DNA of 64,000 bases from Abelmoschus esculentus (Eukaryota; Streptophyta; Magnoliopsida; Malvales; Malvaceae), in NCBI GenBank assembly GCA_035048815.1, contig JAUCBN010000011.1:16756001-16820000 (forward strand), in the 5' to 3' direction. Positions 12,521 to 24,340 of this stretch are shown here, piece after piece. Under the pieces are notes generated by a model. That model saw only the letters and a list, made by a program, of their open reading frames with translations, did not search any database and had not been told where the DNA came from. Position numbers and translations under genes: made by a program. Numbering within the stretch: position 1 is the stretch's first letter; each line of letters begins with the position of its first letter.

Positions 12521-15500
12521 TGTAACCCCCTTAGCTCGACCTAGACAGAACCATCACTAATGGGTTACACGGGGAATATCAAACCAAACCTGCAAAGGTC
12601 CGATTCGATAAACAACCCTAAAACTATTATATATATATATATTTCTTTTAGATGCATAATTGTATTCTTACATGTCAAGGTCTCATACAAGACATTAACG
12701 GAAACAATTCGATCATAAACAAACATCCGATTAAACACTTAAGTAAATTTAGGACTAAAACGTTAAACTTTTAAATTCTAATAACAAAGTAAAAATTCTT
12801 TTCATCAAAGTTCAATTAAATATACGAGTATCCTTCACGGTAAATTTCAAGTCAAACGGATCATTCTAACATCATCAATTGCATGTTTCTCTAATTTAGG
12901 GACCAAAATGTAAATCTTTCAAATTACAAGTACTTTGTCCAAATTGAGTTATCCATCTTGAAATTAAAACCACTTTGTTCATCCATATGAAATTTCAGCT
13001 CAAAATAACATCTGTAGATACCCTAATTGAACAAAGAAAGATATTCGGGACTAAAATACAATTTCCAACAATTATCAATTTCTAGCAGGCAAAGGTTTCG
13101 AAACCTTTCATAAAGGTTTCAAAACTTTATCTAAAACGTTTCGCAACTTCCCTGAAGGTTTCGAAACTTTTCGTGTCCAGTAACTTTTCAGAATCGAAAT
13201 TGCCCGTAAGGTTTCGAAACCTTCCCTAAGGTTTCGAAACTTTAGGTCTGGAACTTAAAAATTCCATCACACTAAGGGAACATCATCGGCTCAAACACAA
13301 CCGTCAATCACTAGTAACTATATGCATTAATCCTAAGCATGAATAGAAACATATAACACACGATTATCAACGTCAAGAACATCAAACAAACTATAGGCAT
13401 GCTACCTAGAACATGATTAAAAACATAACGATCATGCAAGTACATGCTTCAATAATCCAAACATCACCATAGTTCACCAATTAACAATCAATCAATATAG
13501 GTCCTATTTCAATATAAACCAAAGTCAAGTTCACACTCTTCACATAGGTTGGGTTTACACATTGCCAAGCCCCAACTTATTTGTCAAAACATACCGATTT
13601 GAAATAACTTTTCCTCTTGGTATCCTTGCTCCGAATGTAGTCTCGAGTGCCTTTTTTTCTACAAGGATGAAAAGAGAGCCTAAGCAAACATTCTTAGTGA
13701 GGAATCTCTACACAAGTTCATCAATGCATATATTTAAAACCATAATGAAACCATAGTTTGCAATGCATCATTAAAAACATGCATGCTTAATATTTCACGT
13801 CCATGTCTATAATATCAAATCACTTTCTTGAGTATGTTCAACATTATCAATACATTTCATTAATGATGTACAATGTTCTCTTTTAATCCATGTTTGCATA
13901 TTGGCTTTCTAGTGATCACTTAATTTGAACCTTAAGTTCACCGAATACACGAATCCATTGTTAGAGACCATTAGTATCGTCATGACACAAAGTCACCATT
14001 GACATGACACCAAGTCACCATTGACATGACACGAAGTCACCATTGATATGACACGAAGTCACAATTATAGCACTACCACGCACGATTGAACACAGAGTCA
14101 CCCTTGTTACGTGTAGGCAATATTCTTTATTCTCAATAATGTTTATAGTTCACTTAAGACAATTATAATGACATGTCATTCGTATTCGAATCTAAAGTTA
14201 GTGTAACTAAGCCAATATCATATCCAAATGTGCATGATAATTTGTTGCTCATAATTTATGCATAATATGTTCACAAATGAATCAAATGTCATACCCAACG
14301 GCACCATCAATTTCAAGGCAAATAACCACATAATATTCCAATTCATTTTCAATTCATAATGCATCCATAATGTGTCCAACAAATGAACCGAAAGTCATGC
14401 CCAATGAAACCTTTAATTTGAAGGCAAATAACCACATATATTCCAAATTCATTTCCCATGTTTCCTTAACCATGTATGCTTTTTTAAACCATGCATTTTC
14501 AGCATTTATCTCATGCATGCACCAATTCAAAATCATGTTTATGCATTTCCAAAAATCTCATTGCATTACCAACATCAATGTCTTTACCGAATGTAGCCGA
14601 AGCTCATGTTAATGTATCAAAAACATTTACTTTACTTACTCTTGAACTATGGAAAGTTTTCACACTCTTCCATAGTCCCCAAAACAGAACCGTACCAATG
14701 CGATTCGCTTTAAGTCCGAAAACACTCACCAACAAGCAAAACGAGCCTTCGCCGATGCTCCGATGACAACGCCATTGCACCAGCCACTTATACACGTTCT
14801 TGCACTATCTCTACATCATTAAAAACAGAGCATATTCACATCATAACATGCTCAAACTAGCAGCCACATCAAACCTCCACAAAACTACCGAAAACTTAGC
14901 CAAAAAGACCGAAAACTAAGCCGAAACGCATCCAAACAACATCAGCCCAAAACCTAATGATTTTAACATCTAATTCACTTCAATTATGAACCAAAAACAC
15001 ATCTAAACCGTCCTTATACCTTCAGCAACATTAAAACATCTAAAACAACCCCTAAAACAAACGAAAATCACCTTAAAACAACACCGATTGCATTATTCCG
15101 GGAATAAATTAATGTACCATCAATTGAAGACTCAATTAATCATTTAATTGACATAATAACACAATTAAATCCATCTAATTACAACATTGAATGAGATCTA
15201 AAAAGATTTCACAAAAACATTCATAAAATCATTAGATCTAGCATTGAAAATATAAAATCAAGTTTCATTTAAAGATTAGAAAGCTAATACTTGGGAATTT
15301 CAATAAAGAACCTTAGAAAAAGAGTTAAAATTCAGTAAATTACCTTTGAGATCTATCCACCAAAAAGATGAGAATTTCTCTTCTTGATTCCTTGCAAATT
15401 GTTGTTGATTTAGTAAAATTGATGATTAGGCTTTATAAAAAATGGAGAGATTATTAAAATAAAGTAATTCTTGTTGAAAAAGGTGAAAAAATCAGCAAAA

Positions 15501-16003
15501 AATTGAAGAAAATAGATGAAGAAAAATGGAGAGAAAATGAGAGAAAAAGATGAGAGAAAGTGGTTTAAGTGAGAAAATGATTATCATCTTTTAATAAACT
15601 AATTAAAAATCATTTTGGTGAATAAATCATCATTTAAAAATTAAATTGGGTTTATGGCCCTCTAAGGATTCTAAGTATAGCTTGCTTTACAATTTAGTCA
15701 CTAAAAGTAACAATTTACGAAAATTACAAATTAAATCCTCCATTGTTTTCCAAAAATTACAATTTGGTCACCAATGCATAATTAGGCACAATTAAAAATT
15801 AATTTAAAGTTCAAATTACATTCTTTTAATTTTGAAACATCTTTTTAATATTTTTAAACCATATTCCAAAATTATTACTTTTTTAATTAAAATATTATTA
15901 TTTTATATTTTCTCGGAATAATGAATCGAAGAACCCAATTCGACTCGAATCGAATTCTCCTAACTAATGCCCAAACTACTAATCCCAAAATCGGGATGTT
16001 ACA
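12521..16003 (-). mobile_element. Family A 3' LTR (minus orientation), 3,483 bp
   Basis: In sense orientation it starts TGTAACATCCCG and ends with GGGGGTTACA. Immediately upstream (16004-16018) is a polypurine tract, agagggggagagt in sense. It aligns along its length with three LTRs at 42904-56615. It contains pyrimidine-rich TTTTCTCTCA-like repeats (15480-15575), a cluster of ggtttcgaaacc palindromes (13090-13250), four ~23-bp repeats around atgacacgaagtcacc (13978-14063), and a ctatggaa...ttccatag hairpin (near 14650-14676). Small open frames inside it are not conserved and I do not treat them as genes. An (AT)n run lies near 12628. Confidence 0.9.
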
Positions 16004-16018
16004 ACTCTCCCCCTCTTA

Positions 16019-17190
16019 AGAAAATTTCATCCTCGAATTCTCACCTGAAGCAAACAAGAGAGGAACTACTCCTTCATACTTTTTTTCTTTGTCTCCCAAG
16101 TTGCCTTTTCGACACCTCGATGTTTCCAAAGCAATTTAACCAAAACTATGGTCCTTCCTCGAAGAACCATTGTATCCACATCTAAAATCCTTACTGGTTC
16201 CTCCTCATAACTCATATCCGCTCTTAACTCAATCTCCTCTACTAGAACAATATGAGAAGGATCTGAACCATACTTACGAAGCATCGATACATAAAAAACA
16301 TAATGCATCCAACTCAACTCCAACAACAACCTCAACCGATAAATAACAGGACCAATTCGCTCTAATAACTCATTCAGCCCAATAAAACGAGCACTCAACT
16401 TACCCCTACGTCCAAACCTTAACACCTTCTACGGAGAACCTTAAGAAACACTTTATGTCCAACAGCATACTCTATCTCTTTGCACTTTAAATCGGCATAG
16501 GACTTCTACCTATCCGAAGCTTCCTTAAGTTTAGTACAAATAAACTTAACCTTTTCATCCGTACCTTTTAAAACTTGAGGCAAAGAAATATACCTTTGCC
16601 CAACTTCTTTCCAACACAAAGGTGTACGACACATACGCCCGTATAAAGCCTCAAATGGTGCCATTTGTATACTCGCTTGGAGCTATTGTTATATGCAAAC
16701 TCCACCAAAGGCAACTGTTTTTTCCAAAAACCTTGAAACTCAATGATGCAATACCTCAACATATCCTCCAAAGTCTGAATAACACGTTCAGACTAGCCAT
16801 CAGCCTGAAGATGATAAACAGTACTAAACTAAGCCTTGTACCCAAAGCAACCTACAAACTCTTCTCAAGACATAGAGATAAAATGCGGATCTCTATCCGA
16901 TATGATCAACTTAGGCACACTATGCAACTTCACCACCTTAGAAACATACAACTCTACCAACTTATCCATAAAACACGTCGTATGCACGACAAGAAAACAT
17001 GAACACTTTGAAAACCTATCAACAATAATCCACATAAAATCCTTCTTGGACTCCGTCACATCTTTCTTTAAACAAATCCAAAAGTACATACTTTTAAGAT
17101 CCATATATATCTTCACTCTACCTGGATGCATAGCAAAACGGATTAGTATGTGCTTTTGTCAAAATAGCTTACCTCAACTCAACATCATCC
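16019..17190 (-). pseudogene. Family A pol remnant: integrase and chromodomain
   Basis: This is the 3' end of a gypsy chromovirus polyprotein. From 17131 downwards: HPGRVKIYMDLKSMYFW (integrase zinc-finger region), then a jump from KKDVTESKKD straight to FMWIIVDRFSK. That jump loses the two zinc-binding cysteines and the first catalytic Asp region present in the other copies. Then come PKLIISDRDPHF (second Asp) and, near 16790, DGxSERVIQ with the catalytic Glu preceded by a stop. At 16066-16425 the capsule ends with GRRGKLSARFIG, VFYVSMLRKYGSDPSH and the chromodomain LLWKHRGVEKATWE. Gag, protease, RT and RNase H are absent. Several stops and frameshifts make it dead. Confidence 0.88.
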
Positions 17191-17191
17191 A

Positions 17192-17793
17192 TGTAACCCC
17201 CTTAGCCCGACCTAGACGAAACCGACACTAACGGGTTACACGGGGAACATCAAACCAAACTGTGAAGGTCTGATTCGATAAACAACCTTAAACCGTAATA
17301 TTTTTTTTATTTTATCTTTCCTAGATGCAAAATCTTATTCCTACATGTCAAGGTCTCATGCAAGACATTAACGGAAACAAACCAATCATGAACAGACATC
17401 CGATTAAACACTTAAGTAAATTAAGGACTAAAACGTAAAACTTCTAAATCCTATTAATAAAATATAAATTCTTTTCATCAAAGTTTAATTAAACACTCAA
17501 GTGTTCTACACAGAAAATTCCAACTCAAACGGATCATTCTAACATCGTCAATTGCATGTTTCTCTAATTTAGGGGCCAAAATGTAAATCTTCCAAAATAC
17601 AAGGAATTCATCCAAATTAGGTTAACTATCTTGAAACTAAATCAAGTTTATGCATGCATGCGAAATTTCAGCTTAAAATGACATCTATAAGTACCTTAAT
17701 CAAACAAAGGAAAATATCCGGGACTAAAATATAATTTCCAGCAACTTTCAATCCTTGGTAATCAAAGGTTTCGAAACCTTTCCGAGGTTTCAA
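17192..17793 (-). mobile_element. Family A 5' LTR fragment fused to integrase
   Basis: Only the last ~600 bp of the LTR is present; it ends in sense as GGGGGTTACA at 17192. It joins straight to the integrase-coding remnant, so the primer-binding site, gag, protease, RT and RNase H have been deleted in one step. The LTR similarity stops near 17793, just after ggtttcgaaacctt. Confidence 0.8.
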
Positions 17794-19001
17794 AGATATT
17801 TGGAGATATTTAATTTTAGGTGAGAATGATAATTATAATATAATATTAAATTATTTAGTGAAAATATTATAAATTTTTGGTAATCTTGAATTATAGTTCG
17901 TATTGAAAGAATGGTTTTAAAGATGATAATTATAAAACCCGTGGAGCAGAGAAGTATGATGAAATTGTATATTGTCATAATGCCAAAAATTGGTATATTC
18001 ATAAGATAGTATATCCCATGACGGGTTGGTATGATATCCGTATACTTGGATGTCGAAATAGTTGTAAGTGGGTTAATGCTTTTAGCATGTAATACCCAAA
18101 ATAGGGTTGGTATGTAGTTTATATAGGTAGAAAAATAATCATGGAATGATTTGTATAGAATTTTGAAAAAGATTAAAAGAGTAAAACATAATGGTATAAC
18201 TTGTATTAATAAAGACATAATAAAACACTTATCATAAAGAATTTTTAGGTGGGAGAAGAACCAAATTAGTAGTTAGTGTAAAGAAATGTTATTTTTTGAA
18301 ACAAAAATAAATGATAAAGAAGGAAAAGAAGAAATAATAATAGAAAAAAGGGAGACAACAAAAATTATAAAGCTAAGGATAAGGTAGGAACCTTTTGATA
18401 TGAAAAACGAGAATGAAAGGCTAATACAAACTCGGTATACGAATGATTGGAAACATCCGTAGAGAGAGTCCTTCCACGGTAAGATAAGAAACCGAAGATA
18501 AATAATAGAAAAAATGAAATAGAAAAGGGATAATGATGCCAAAATAAATATTCACGTATGCATACCAAAACCTTGGAGCGATCATAGATCGAATCCATAA
18601 TTTCCAAAAGAGAAAATATATACTAGAAACAAATATGTAAGCATCAAAACTACTTACTCGGAAGGTGATGACAATAGGAATGAACTGTTGCTTCCCTAAT
18701 TTTGATCTAGATTGTCTAAAACCTTATTTCTCCATACAACTTGACAGACATGGAGTAAGAAGAGTCCAAGTTTTCCAAGAATAAAGGCCATGAGAAGAAA
18801 CAAAGTAAACATTGAAACAATAAATAAAAGGATGAAAAAAATTGTAAAACAATAGTGATATAAAAAACCTAATTATCTTGATCGTTTGATTTGGGTGGAT
18901 GCTTGAATCTTCCTCTCCCCAGAAGGAGAAGTGTTACGCCATGGTAGAGATCATGAAGATAAACTCCATTAAGGAGAAGGGGAAAACAAAGAGAAGGCAT
19001 G
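17794..19001. other. Unclassified AT-rich sequence
   Basis: About 1.2 kb between the family A fragment and satellite array 2. Two minus-strand open frames (17790-18218 and 18273-18607) encode Ile/Leu/Phe/Ser-rich low-complexity peptides with no motif I recognise, as expected from AT-rich DNA. 'tgtaatacccaaaataggg' near 18090 resembles a retrotransposon LTR terminus, so this may be a decayed LTR, but I cannot show a second copy in the window. Confidence 0.4.
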
Positions 19002-21167
19002 ATAATTTGAAAATTTGAGTTTAATATGTATAATTTTGTTTAAAAGCAAATAATTAACTATTTTAACTCATAAAATTTGATTTAATAATATTGGGTAGTC
19101 GTTTTATTGGGATTAAACATGTATGTCTAAAAAGGCTTTATAGAAAATCCGTTCGAATTTTAACCGAGTAAAAAGATAAAAATTTTAGATTAATCTGCAT
19201 AATTTTGTTCAAAAGCCCATAATTAACTATTTTAACTCATAAAATTTGATTTAATAACATTTGGTTGCCTTTTTGTTGTGATTAAAACGTGCATGTCTAA
19301 ATGAGCTTTATAGAGGATCTGTTCCAATTTTAATCTAGTAAAAAGTTGAAAATTTGAGATTAATAAGTATAATTTTGTTTAAAAGCCAATAATTAACTAT
19401 TTTAACTCATAAAATTTGATTTAATAACATTTGGTAGTCATTTTACTGGGATTAAAATGTATATGTCTAAAAAGGCTTTATAGAGAATCCATTTGAATTT
19501 TAACCGAGTAGAAAGCTAAAAATTATAGATTAATTTGTATAATTTTTTCCAAAAACCCATAATTAACTATTTGAACTCATAAAATTTGATTTATTAACAT
19601 CTGGTTTTTGTTTTGTTTGGATTAAAATATGCATGTCTAAAAAGGCTTAATAGAGAATCCGTTCGAATTTTAATCGAGTAAAAAGCTGAAAATTTTAGAT
19701 TAATCTGCATTATTTTGTTCAAAAGCCCATAATTAAGTATTTTAACTCATAAAATTTTATTTAATAACATCTGGTTGTCTTTTTTTGTGATTAAAACGTG
19801 CACGTCTAAATGAGCTTTATAGAGGATCCATTCCAAATTTTAACCAAGTAAAAAGTTGAAAATTTGAGATTAATATGTATAATTTCGTTTAAAATCCAAT
19901 AATTAACTATTTTAACTCATAAAATATGATTTAATAACATTTTGTTTTCGCTTAATTGAGATTAAAATGTGCATGTCTAAAAAGGCTTTATAGAGAATCC
20001 ATTTAAATTTTAACCGAGTAAAAAGCTAAAAATTCTAGATTAATTTGTATAATTTTGTTCAAAAGCACATAATTAACCATTTGAACTCATAAAATTTAAT
20101 TTAAAAACATCTGGTTGTATTTTTGTTGGGATTAAAACGTGTAAGTCTTTATAGAGAATCCATTCGAATTTTGTTCAAAAGATCATAATTAACTATTTGA
20201 ACTCATAAAATTTGATTTAATAACATTTGGTTTTTGTTTTATTGGGATTAAAACGTGCATGTCTAAAAAGGCTTTATAGAGAATCCGTTCGAATTTTAAC
20301 CGAGTAAAAAGCTGAAATTTTTAGATTAATCTGCATAATTTTGTTCAAAATCCCAGAATTAACTATTTGAACTCATAAAATTGGATTTAATAATATTTGG
20401 TTGTCGTTTTGTTTGGATTAAAACGTACATGTCCAAAAAGGCTATACAAAGAATCCGTTTGAATTTTAATAGAGTAAAAAGCTAAAAATTTTAGATTAAT
20501 TTGTATAATTTTGTTCAAAAGCCCATAATTAACTATTGGAACTCATAAAATTTGATTTAATAACATCTGGTTGTCTTTTTGTTGGGATTAAAACGTGCAA
20601 GCTTTGTAGAGAATCCATTCGAATTTTAACCTAGTAAAAAGCTAAAAATTTTAGATTAATCCTTATAATTTTGTTCAAAAGCCCATAATTAATTATTTGA
20701 ACTCATGAAATTTGATTTAATAGCATATGGTTTTCGTTTTGTTGGGATTAAAACGTGTATGTCTAAAAAAGCTTTATAGAGAACCCGTTCGAATTTTAAT
20801 CGAGTAAAAAACTAAAAATTTTAGATTAATCTGCATAATTTTATTCAAAAGCCCATAATTAACTATTTGAACTCATAAAATTTGATTTAATAACATTTGG
20901 TTATGATTAAACGTGCATGTCTAAAAAGGCTTTATAGAGAATTCGTTCGAATTTTAACCGAGTAAAAACCTAAAAATTCTAGATTAATCTGTATATTTTT
21001 TTTCAAAAGCCCATAATTAACTATTTAAACTCGTAAATTTTAATTAAATAATATCTAGTTGTCTTTTTGTTGGGATAAAAACGTGTATGTCTAAAAAGGC
21101 TTTATAGAGAATCCGTTTGAATTTTAACTGAGTAAAAAGCTGAAAATTTTAGATTAATCTGCATAAT
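19002..21167 (+). repeat. Satellite array 2, left part
   Basis: Same satellite family and same orientation as array 1. It includes shortened monomers in which 'cgtgcatgtctaaaaaggctttatag' is reduced to cgtgcaagtctttatag, a loss of about 9-10 bp. The array is interrupted by a family B insertion that can be placed to the base. Confidence 0.95.
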
Positions 21168-21286
21168 TGATGAGTGCTTAAAAGTCCTATTTTTTATCAT
21201 TTTCCTACTCAATTATTGCTAATAGTGGACAGACTTAATGACAATAATGGATAATTCTACTTATTTTCCATATATCAGCATCCTAA
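21168..21286 (+). mobile_element. Family B 5' LTR remnant
   Basis: It matches the first ~119 bp of the 3' LTR (22932 onward) and then diverges sharply at 'catatatcagcatcctaaa'. The rest of this LTR, with the primer-binding site, has been deleted. Confidence 0.85.
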
Positions 21287-21330
21287 ACTAGTCATGTTTG
21301 TTTTGACCTGGCCAACAGAACAACACTTGT

Positions 21331-21501
21331 ATGAATGCTGTCGAGGCAGACAACCTCGACACATTCGCAGTAGTTGATCCAACAAATCTTCTAAGACAGG
21401 AAAGAGCACGAACAGTTCGTGATTATTTGGAGGAAGACTTGGATGGACTGCCTAAACATGACCTGCCGAGGCAACCTTTGCCACGGCAGCACTCCCCTTA
21501 A
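21331..21501 (+). CDS. Small ORF in family B interior, function unknown
   Basis: A 56-codon frame opens with MNAVEADNLDTFAVVDPTN, continues through RQERARTVRDYLEEDLDG and ends in a Pro/Arg-rich tail (PRQPLPRQHSP). It has more balanced composition than the surrounding AT-rich DNA. The acidic/basic character could fit the end of a retrotransposon gag-like protein, but I recognise no domain. It lies just after the point where the 5' LTR is truncated, so it is probably the surviving 3' end of a longer reading frame, not an independent gene. Confidence 0.3.
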   Translation: MNAVEADNLDTFAVVDPTNLLRQERARTVRDYLEEDLDGLPKHDLPRQPLPRQHSP

Positions 21502-22440
21502 GCAGAAATACATCAAAAAGAAACCACCTGACGAGGAGACAACGTCTAGGACATCAACTTCTCTTCCATTCAAAAAGGGGAAGATGGTTGTTGTTGGAGT
21601 TGTATCATTTACACTGCTGCAGTAACCTAAATTTCTATATCATTGTCCCTATTTACTTTTATGCTTTAGGAATTATTTTTTAGTTTTCAGTTTAGGAATT
21701 ATACTTTAAACTTCTTACAATTTAGTTTTACTGTTTTTATTAATATTCTTTGTAGTTATTTAGAAAGGAAACCCAAGAAGGAGAAGTCATGGAGCACATA
21801 AAACGGCCCTGAAATCAAGCTCACTGTCCCACCTAAGAAACGGCCAAGGTGGCTGGCCGCCCAAATGCAAGTGACTGCGGGTTTGCGTCTCAGAACCTTA
21901 TCTCCCCTGTTTTATTTCATACTTCTTCATTATTGTTTTCCAGTACAGTTTTTAGTTTCTTTCTCCACAAACTCCACACCAACTGATGACCCTCAGGATA
22001 CAGAAGAGGCCAAACGCAATATCTAAAAATTGGTTTATCTTTTTCTTTTCTCTTAATTTTTACCTTGTCTTTAAGTGTTGCCTTATGTTCAGATACATGA
22101 AGTGAGGACAATGCATCCCTCGAGATCGGGGGAGTATTGATCCTATTTTCTACCTTATAAATATCTGCCATGTATGGAAGTTATTCAGATTATCCTACTA
22201 CTACCTTAATTTTTGTCTTTACAGTAATTTCAATTTAATGCAAAATTATATTTAAGTGTGTTGAATTTTATTGAGACTACCTCGGCAGCAATATATTCTC
22301 CTGTAGTCGCAGCAGTATGTATCATTCACCAGATTTGAATTCGTAAAGGTCTCTTAGGATTAGACTATGAGCCTGAAATCACATAAACGATGTTAGTCTT
22401 AGTTGATTTTAAAAGTTCTTTTCTTTAAAAAGCAATAAGG
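21502..22440 (+). other. Family B interior, non-coding
   Basis: There are no convincing reading frames. Short frames at 21419-21625 and 21917-22171 (minus) show no recognisable motif. Confidence 0.5.
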
Positions 22441-22466
22441 ACTTAGGCTTAGATTTTATACTAGAG

Positions 22467-22612
22467 GTGTCTATCACTGGCTCTAGTTTAGTCCGTAGAG
22501 GTACCCATGACCGGCTCTAGGACTTAGGTTTCCCCCACTTACTAGAGGTGCCTATCACCGACTCTAGTAAGAATAGTTAAAATACTTGAGGTGCCCGCAA
22601 CTGGCTCAAGCA
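22467..22612 (+). repeat. Series of ~26-nt hairpin units upstream of family B PPT
   Basis: Four units share the pattern [stem]AGGTGCCTATCACCGGCT[stem]. Stems seen include CTAGAG...CTCTAG near 22470 and 22537, a weaker unit near 22493 (tagaggtacccatgaccggctcta), and CTTGAG...CTCAAG near 22585. The stem base changes on both sides together, so pairing is kept. Equivalent units occur in the minus copy at about 42540-42700. Confidence 0.7.
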
Positions 22613-22917
22613 ATATAAAAATATAGCAATATAGATTTATATGCCACTGTTGGGAGAAGAAAAGAAAATAAATTAAAGAAAAATCTTAGCCAGAAGTCTT
22701 GAGCTAGAAAAAGGATTAAAACTTAGAAAATCATCTTTGACACAGCTACGCACACACTCATCTAGACTCATAGTCTAGTTTCAAGGAATTCCTAAGAATC
22801 AAGAAGAGGCCGAGTCAAGAAAGGAATTCTACCGTGGTAGGCAGGATGTTATATTACTTTAAAATTCCTTACTTCAAAATCTATCTTTTGCATTGCTTGA
22901 GGACAAGCAATAGTTCG

Positions 22918-22931
22918 AGTTTGGGGGTATT
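22918..22931 (+). other. Family B polypurine tract
   Basis: The sequence gtttgggggtattt lies directly 5' of the 3' LTR. It contains a G5 run and matches the tract beside the minus copy at 42247-42260. It would prime plus-strand DNA synthesis. Confidence 0.7.
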
Positions 22932-24340
22932 TGATGAGTGCTTAAAAGTCCTATTTTTATATCATTTTCCCACTCGATTATTACTAATAGTGGACAAACT
23001 TAATAGCAATAATGGATAATTCTACTTATTTTCCATATATAAGCATCTTAATACTCAATTTATGAATTAATCTATTATTTGGCATAAAACAAATGCATTT
23101 GATAGTTTTCTTTCTTAGACAGAAAACTGTAACATAGGAATTGCCAAACAAGAAGATGAATACTAGAAGCTGAAGTAGTAATGCAGATAAGCACCCACCT
23201 CAGCAGCATTTTAATGCCCCGATAGCACTTTTATGCCTTGAAAGCTATGTAATGCCTCGGCAGCACTTTAATGCCACGATAACACCCAAAAAGACAAATG
23301 CCAATATGGTAGGCGATTTGAAGAGAAAAATAAGGTGAATATTTTAAGACAAGCGACAAAGAAATCGGAGCTGGGAAACACCCAAAAAGTCAATGTCAAA
23401 GGCCACGTGGGAAAAGAATTCTTATAGGAATAAACTTGGAAATATTTTAGTATTGTTATCCTACTCCTACTCCAAGTAGTATTCCTACTTAGGAAAAGTT
23501 TGCCCTAGACCAAGCCTATATAAACCATAGCCTATGTAAAGAGGAGGATATCCTAAAATCAAGTGTTCATAGAAAACCCCTATTTTCCTCCATCGTCCCC
23601 TAGGGTTTAGGTAAAGGTTGTCGAGTATTTGTGAGAGGATATTGTACTTTGTTTCTTGTTTCAATGCAATAAGAATATCAAAGTTTGCTTATCCTATTGT
23701 CATTCCTTGTTCTTGCATTCAAACTCGAGAGAGAAGTTTGTAAGTAATTCATTTATCTAATATCGAGATAGTTAGATTCACAAAAGGGATAAGTGCGGTG
23801 TTGTAGACACTAACTCGGCCTAGAGATAGGTTAAGAGTTTTAGCGTCTAAAAGAAGTGTGGGATTGGTTGGTGATGATAATTGATTCACACTGAGAGGTA
23901 TCATCAAGGACTGATCATCAGCAGTATTTCGACTTAGAGATAAGCGAAATCATTCAAGGACACTTTGCCGAACTTTGATAATTCTGCCCAAGAGCAAGAG
24001 ATTGCCATGACGGAAAACATTGTCATTGCTGAGGTAGTGCAGTGCAATTGTATTGGACAGAAACAAGTCAATTGAATCCACAATACGATACAACTGGATT
24101 CTGCCCAACTTTTCCATCCTTGATTTCTTGATCATTTATCTTTATTGTTTTAATTAGTTTTCTTAGTTATAAGTCAACCCCAATAATATGTGTCTTTTAT
24201 TTTATTACAGAGTGAGAAGAGAAAAGGTAGCATATTAAGTATACCAATCCCTGTGGAGACGATACTCGATAAATGCTTATCACTTTATTACTTGACGACG
24301 TGTTCACTTACACTTAATTGAGCAATTTTTACACTCATCA
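22932..24340 (+). mobile_element. Family B 3' LTR, 1,409 bp
   Basis: It begins TGATGAGTGC and ends ACACTCATCA; the ends form a terminal inverted repeat. It carries a TATA box at 23517, a repeated block around gcagcactttaatgcc (23205-23290), and U5 sequence ending in cttaattgagcaattttta. Two other family copies support the boundaries. Confidence 0.9.
23517..23523 (+). promoter_or_regulatory. TATA box of family B LTR
   Basis: TATATAA lies in the context caagcctatataaaccatag. The same context occurs in the LTR piece at 37257-37263 (caagcctatataaggcatag), and a TATAAATA equivalent occurs in the minus copy, so it is conserved across copies. Confidence 0.65.

Larger units (their letters stand above)
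21168..24340 (+). mobile_element. Family B LTR element, pol-less, inserted in satellite
   Basis: It starts TGATGAGTGC and ends CACTCATCA, flanked by the 5-bp target duplication ataat (21163-21167 and 24341-24345). Deleting the element and one ataat restores a normal monomer (ctgcataattttgtt), so this is a simple insertion into existing array. The 5' LTR is reduced to about 119 bp. The internal part is about 1.65 kb and has no gag, protease, RT, integrase or RNase H that I recognise. It is either non-autonomous or internally deleted. Related pieces occur at 36793-37390 (plus) and 40895-42903 (minus). Confidence 0.9.

Noticed and set aside
17790..18607. Hydrophobic ORFs that look like membrane proteins
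   Set aside because: The Ile/Leu/Phe/Tyr-rich composition is what AT-rich DNA produces by chance. There is no domain, and the first frame overlaps the LTR border.
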